Assembly: GCA_019186965.1 (NCBI GenBank)
Contig: JABARV010000002.1
Span: 470,728-534,727, forward strand
Reading direction: 5' to 3'
DNA length: 64,000 nt
Origin: Turneriella sp.
GTDB taxonomy: Bacteria; Spirochaetota; Leptospiria; Turneriellales; Turneriellaceae
Shown here: piece by piece, positions 61,057 to 64,000 of the stretch
Layout: the number at the start of each line of letters is the position of its first letter
How positions within the stretch are numbered: the first letter of the stretch is position 1
Notes under the pieces: generated by a model
What the model was told of the DNA's origin: nothing
Databases searched by the model: none
Seen by the model: the letters and a program-made list of their open reading frames with translations, nothing else
Program-made: the position numbers and the translations under genes

Positions 61057-63711
61057 TTATTTTTTTTCTAACGTTAGTATTTTTGTATACTGTGCACTTT
61101 TCGCCGCATCTCTTATGGGAAGCGGATGGTTTTTCCCTTCTAAAAAATACTTAATTTGGTCATTATAGTGTTTCGACGACGGATGCCCAGACACCCCTGA
61201 ATGCACTATAAGCTCCACAGGCTCTATTTTCCCAAAGTCGACAACAAGCCGCATTGCGGGAATAACAAATGTCTCAAAATTTTCGCCCCATGCGTAGTGC
61301 GCAACGTTTACGGTGTGGCTATCGCCCTGGTATGCAACAGGTCCATAATTGAAGTACCAATTGGAAAGCGGTAAATCTTTTGTGATGTCGCTACGCCAAT
61401 AAATTTTATGGAGTTTTCCCCAGCGCCATTTGTCGGGCGAGCCCATTGCATCTTCACAAAACTCGTATGCATCGGCTAAAGAAAGCGCAAGCATATCTGC
61501 TTTAGATTCTTTTGCCTCTGTACGTATGTCGTCAAAGAATGGACTTTCGTCGCGTCCCAAAACATGGTCTTGTGGCGCATTGTACGAGCGTAAATTTGTA
61601 TCAATAAAATTTTTCCAAAGCGACGAATCAATCCCTAATTCGTCTCCAAATACATTACGCGTAAACGTATAGTAAAACGCAGAAATAAGCGCGGCGCCTT
61701 TGGAGTCTTTCGCCATAACATTATCAAACTTTGAAAGAATTTCTAAGGCGGATTTTGCGCGTTTCTGTTTTTTGGTTGGTAGTCTTTGGATTGCTTCCTT
61801 TAAATTGCGTTCCATTGCATTTAATATAAACAGCGTTTTTTCTGCCATACGTGAATATAAATCGAGCTGAAGCTTTTTAGTTTCCTCTCCATCCCAATCG
61901 CTTCTTTTAGAAAGAACATCCGTTATACGCTCAGCACGTTCGGGGCTATACCATACCCCACTTATGTGCCGTGTGTCGCCTTTTGGCACGGTACGCTCAT
62001 TTGCTGTAACAAGGTAACCCGACTTTGGGTTTTCTTTATGCGGTTGCCTTTCAAAAGGGAGAAACGCCTTCCAACGGTAGCCATCTGCAGCGACAGAAGG
62101 AAGCTGACCCGTACCTTTGGAGCGCACAGGAATTCTTCCTGTCGTTTGCCACGCAATGTTTTCACCGTCGCTGTAAACTATGTTTAAATACATCGAATGG
62201 ATTCTGGAAAGGGCACGGCGAAACCCTTCCATCGTTTGTGCACGCCCCATCTCATAAATCCCTGCCCCTGCGTTATCCCCGTCTTGGAGCGACCAACGCA
62301 TCGCTATATGAAAAGAAGTTTTCGAGCCAACAGGAACAAGACTCATGTGCGGCGTCTCGTCGAGTTGGTTAAGCGCATCCGATACGAGCGGGCCGTTTGC
62401 AGTAAAACGCAATACCACGTCGCGGTCACGGCCAAAGCGTACTTTGAAATGTTCTTTGCGTTCGCGCACGGGCGACCATGTGTTGTTTGCACGTAAAAAT
62501 TGCGTTTGCCCGTTTTGCATTCTAAGAGTTTCAATAAAAAGATCTTGGCAATCTGCCTCGACCATCGTTGCGCCCCAAGCAATTTTTCCATTATAACCCA
62601 ATTGGATATACGGTAGTCCAGCGATAGTAACTCCCGCCGCCTTATATGTAGGGGACTCGATATTCATCATCGACCAAATAGAAGGCATTGTTATCGGAAG
62701 GTGTGTGTCGTTTGCAACGATAGCTTTTCCGCTTTTAGTTTTTTCTCCACCTACAACCCAGTTATTCGACGCAGGCATACCTACACGGATAACTTCGTTT
62801 AACATTTTGAGCGTGCTCGAGATTTTTTCCGTGTGCGGTGTAAGTAGGCTCGCAAGTTTTTTATCTATTTTTTGCGCTTCCGCAAAAGGAATAGGTTCGT
62901 CTTGGTACGTGGGTACAAGGTATGCCGCCTTTTCAGGTCCCAGCTTTTTTGCTGCGTCTAAGAAAAAAAGTTCTTCGTTTATGTTTATCGCAAGCCCAAA
63001 CGCAAGGGCTCCGAAAGCATATCCACAATCTTCAATTGTCCATGGCTCAGGCGTGTATCCTGTAAGTGTAAACTCTATCGGCAAATTTTTATGCGTTTTT
63101 AAAAATGCATTTACTCCTGCCGCGTATGCCTCCAACGGTTTTTTATGCTTTGCATCCATGCTTCGAATTGCGCGATCCACATTACGCGCAACACCTACTG
63201 TACGCATGTAAACATCGACTGGAAGCATTTTGCTTCCGCCTATTTCAGCAAGCCTTCCTGTTACCGCAAGCTTTGTCGAATACATTTGCCAAAGGCGGTC
63301 TGTCGCGGCGGCATAACCTGCGCCAAAAAAAGCGTCTTCTTCGGTGTCGGCTTTTACGTATGCGACGCCTAAACTGTCACGTGCAATCGTTACCTTTGAA
63401 ATAAGCCCTTCGATTTTAATCGTTCCTGTCTCTACAATTACAGAAACACGTGCTTTATAAACAAGGTATATAGCCCCCACAAATAAAAAAACAGCAACAG
63501 TAAAAACTATTCGCTTTAACCAAGTCCGTCTGCGTGGCGCTTTTTCGCCGCCGCTATCCGATGCTGTTTGCGGCAATGTACGGATGATTGGCCCCGTCGC
63601 TGCACCTTTGGAATCGCGGCCTGTATTTTTCCGCTCTTTCGGCTTACGTTTTTGCGCTGAAATTTGTTTTCTTGTTTGTGTTGACGCTTTTTTGGTCGAT
63701 TTTTGTGCCAT
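61057..63711 (-). CDS. Penicillin acylase family (S45) N-terminal nucleophile hydrolase
   Basis: From ATG 63711 the 884-residue precursor has a Lys/Thr/Arg-rich cytoplasmic segment, one transmembrane helix (IVFTVAVFLFVGAIYLVYKA) and then the Ntn-hydrolase: FGAGYAAATDRLWQMY, and the self-cleavage site MPASNNWVVGG, where the Ser becomes the N-terminal nucleophile of the beta chain. IAWGATMVEADCQDLFIET and WHYGPV-like segments follow. Family members remove acyl groups from penicillins, homoserine lactones or other amides. Here the anchor and a periplasmic active site are inferred. A TTG at 63786 could add 25 residues. It converges with the esterase, 8 bp apart. Confidence 0.92.
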   Translation of the reverse strand: MAQKSTKKASTQTRKQISAQKRKPKERKNTGRDSKGAATGPIIRTLPQTASDSGGEKAPRRRTWLKRIVFTVAVFLFVGAIYLVYKARVSVIVETGTIKIEGLISKVTIARDSLGVAYVKADTEEDAFFGAGYAAATDRLWQMYSTKLAVTGRLAEIGGSKMLPVDVYMRTVGVARNVDRAIRSMDAKHKKPLEAYAAGVNAFLKTHKNLPIEFTLTGYTPEPWTIEDCGYAFGALAFGLAININEELFFLDAAKKLGPEKAAYLVPTYQDEPIPFAEAQKIDKKLASLLTPHTEKISSTLKMLNEVIRVGMPASNNWVVGGEKTKSGKAIVANDTHLPITMPSIWSMMNIESPTYKAAGVTIAGLPYIQLGYNGKIAWGATMVEADCQDLFIETLRMQNGQTQFLRANNTWSPVRERKEHFKVRFGRDRDVVLRFTANGPLVSDALNQLDETPHMSLVPVGSKTSFHIAMRWSLQDGDNAGAGIYEMGRAQTMEGFRRALSRIHSMYLNIVYSDGENIAWQTTGRIPVRSKGTGQLPSVAADGYRWKAFLPFERQPHKENPKSGYLVTANERTVPKGDTRHISGVWYSPERAERITDVLSKRSDWDGEETKKLQLDLYSRMAEKTLFILNAMERNLKEAIQRLPTKKQKRAKSALEILSKFDNVMAKDSKGAALISAFYYTFTRNVFGDELGIDSSLWKNFIDTNLRSYNAPQDHVLGRDESPFFDDIRTEAKESKADMLALSLADAYEFCEDAMGSPDKWRWGKLHKIYWRSDITKDLPLSNWYFNYGPVAYQGDSHTVNVAHYAWGENFETFVIPAMRLVVDFGKIEPVELIVHSGVSGHPSSKHYNDQIKYFLEGKNHPLPIRDAAKSAQYTKILTLEKK

Positions 63712-63922
63712 CCACGAGACTTCAAAAATAAAAGCTATGCCGTAAAGGAGTTTGCTTTCTGTGCCCGTGACTAACCTCAAATTCAAGTCCTAAATATAGT
63801 TTTTACTAATTCTTGAATCCTGTGGATTTCTTCTCCACTAAGGCCGGTAGCATCGTGACAATGCCGAGAGCAACACCGCGCACGCCACTGGGGGTAACTA
63901 TCCCCGCCTTGCGCGAGCTTGG

Positions 63923-64000
63923 ATTATGTCACATTAGAGGGTAACTACTCCTTATTATGTCGCATGTAGGGATAACTATCCCTAGGAGTGATTTTAGTGA
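63923..64000 (+). repeat. Paired 31-bp-spaced repeat, copy C (runs off window)
   Basis: Units at 63923 and 63954 start ATTATGTCRCAT, are spaced 31 bp, and lead to the same tail TAGGAGTGATTTTAGTGA, which ends at the window edge. A further partial GGGGTAACTATCCCC lies at 63891-63905. Unit sequences are more diverged than in copies A and B. Nothing coding was seen in 63787-64000. If this is one end of an insertion sequence, the element body would be right of the window. Confidence 0.75.

Overview
The window looks like chromosome from a diderm bacterium, most likely a spirochaete close to the order Leptospirales. This is an inference. The sequence shows many lipoprotein signal peptides with loose, spirochaete-type lipoboxes (NCTG, FTCG, GNCA, LLYC, VLAC), outer-membrane barrel candidates, LptB, a glycogen phosphorylase beside a GH13-GH77 fusion, ClpS-ClpA, and many secreted proteins that match no family I know. 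The overall base composition looks moderate (roughly mid-40s % GC by eye), with a few sharply GC-rich islands. No rRNA or CRISPR was seen. Two tRNA genes (Arg-CCG, Val-UAC) are present.

Layout. 1-9 kb: a truncated FGGY sugar kinase, a repeat-rich gap (1452-1803), a secreted endonuclease I, a helical unknown, a 3-hydroxyacyl-CoA-type SDR, a GGDEF-EAL protein, a secreted Ala/Thr/Asn-rich protein and a membrane acyltransferase. 9-14.5 kb: an envelope cluster (barrel, lipoprotein, small exported protein), a 57-bp GC-rich tandem repeat abutting tRNA-Arg, and a large hybrid histidine kinase. 14.6-25.7 kb: long-chain acyl-CoA synthetase, an orphan CHAT protease, a nucleoside phosphorylase-fold protein, unknown envelope proteins, FolE2, the GTPase Der, a DUF4239-like membrane protein and a divergent receiver-like protein. 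25.8-32 kb: metal homeostasis (copper P-type ATPase, CDF exporter), PilZ, tRNA-Val with ribosomal protein S20, and a NarL/DesK-type two-component system.

31.9-37 kb is an accessory island. A perfect 144-bp direct repeat (the start of the histidine kinase gene plus its upstream DNA) lies at both ends of a segment holding a RelE-type toxin-antitoxin pair, a beta-helix lipoprotein, two exported proteins and two gene remnants. It is followed by a Cys-rich lipoprotein and a decayed lipoprotein pseudogene.

38.7-64 kb is mostly core: metallophosphoesterase, clpS-clpA, a tight STAS / VanY peptidase / old-yellow-enzyme / lptB run, pheT, the glgP and GH13-GH77 glycogen pair, a CsgG-like lipoprotein, a carotenoid-isomerase-like flavoprotein, a bile-acid-symporter-family transporter, an SDR / methyltransferase / esterase operon and a penicillin-acylase-family protein.

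The most notable unexplained structures are repeats. (1) A 57-bp GC-rich unit sits in frame inside the old-yellow-enzyme gene, and a related 57-bp unit is tandem beside tRNA-Arg. (2) A paired 31-bp-spaced repeat occurs at three intergenic sites (1.7, 48.6 and 63.9 kb). (3) The 144-bp direct repeats bracket the toxin-antitoxin island. (4) A 138-bp nested inverted repeat lies at 1.5 kb. I found no cluster that I can call a new multi-gene defence or metabolic system with confidence. The CHAT protease is the best single-gene candidate.
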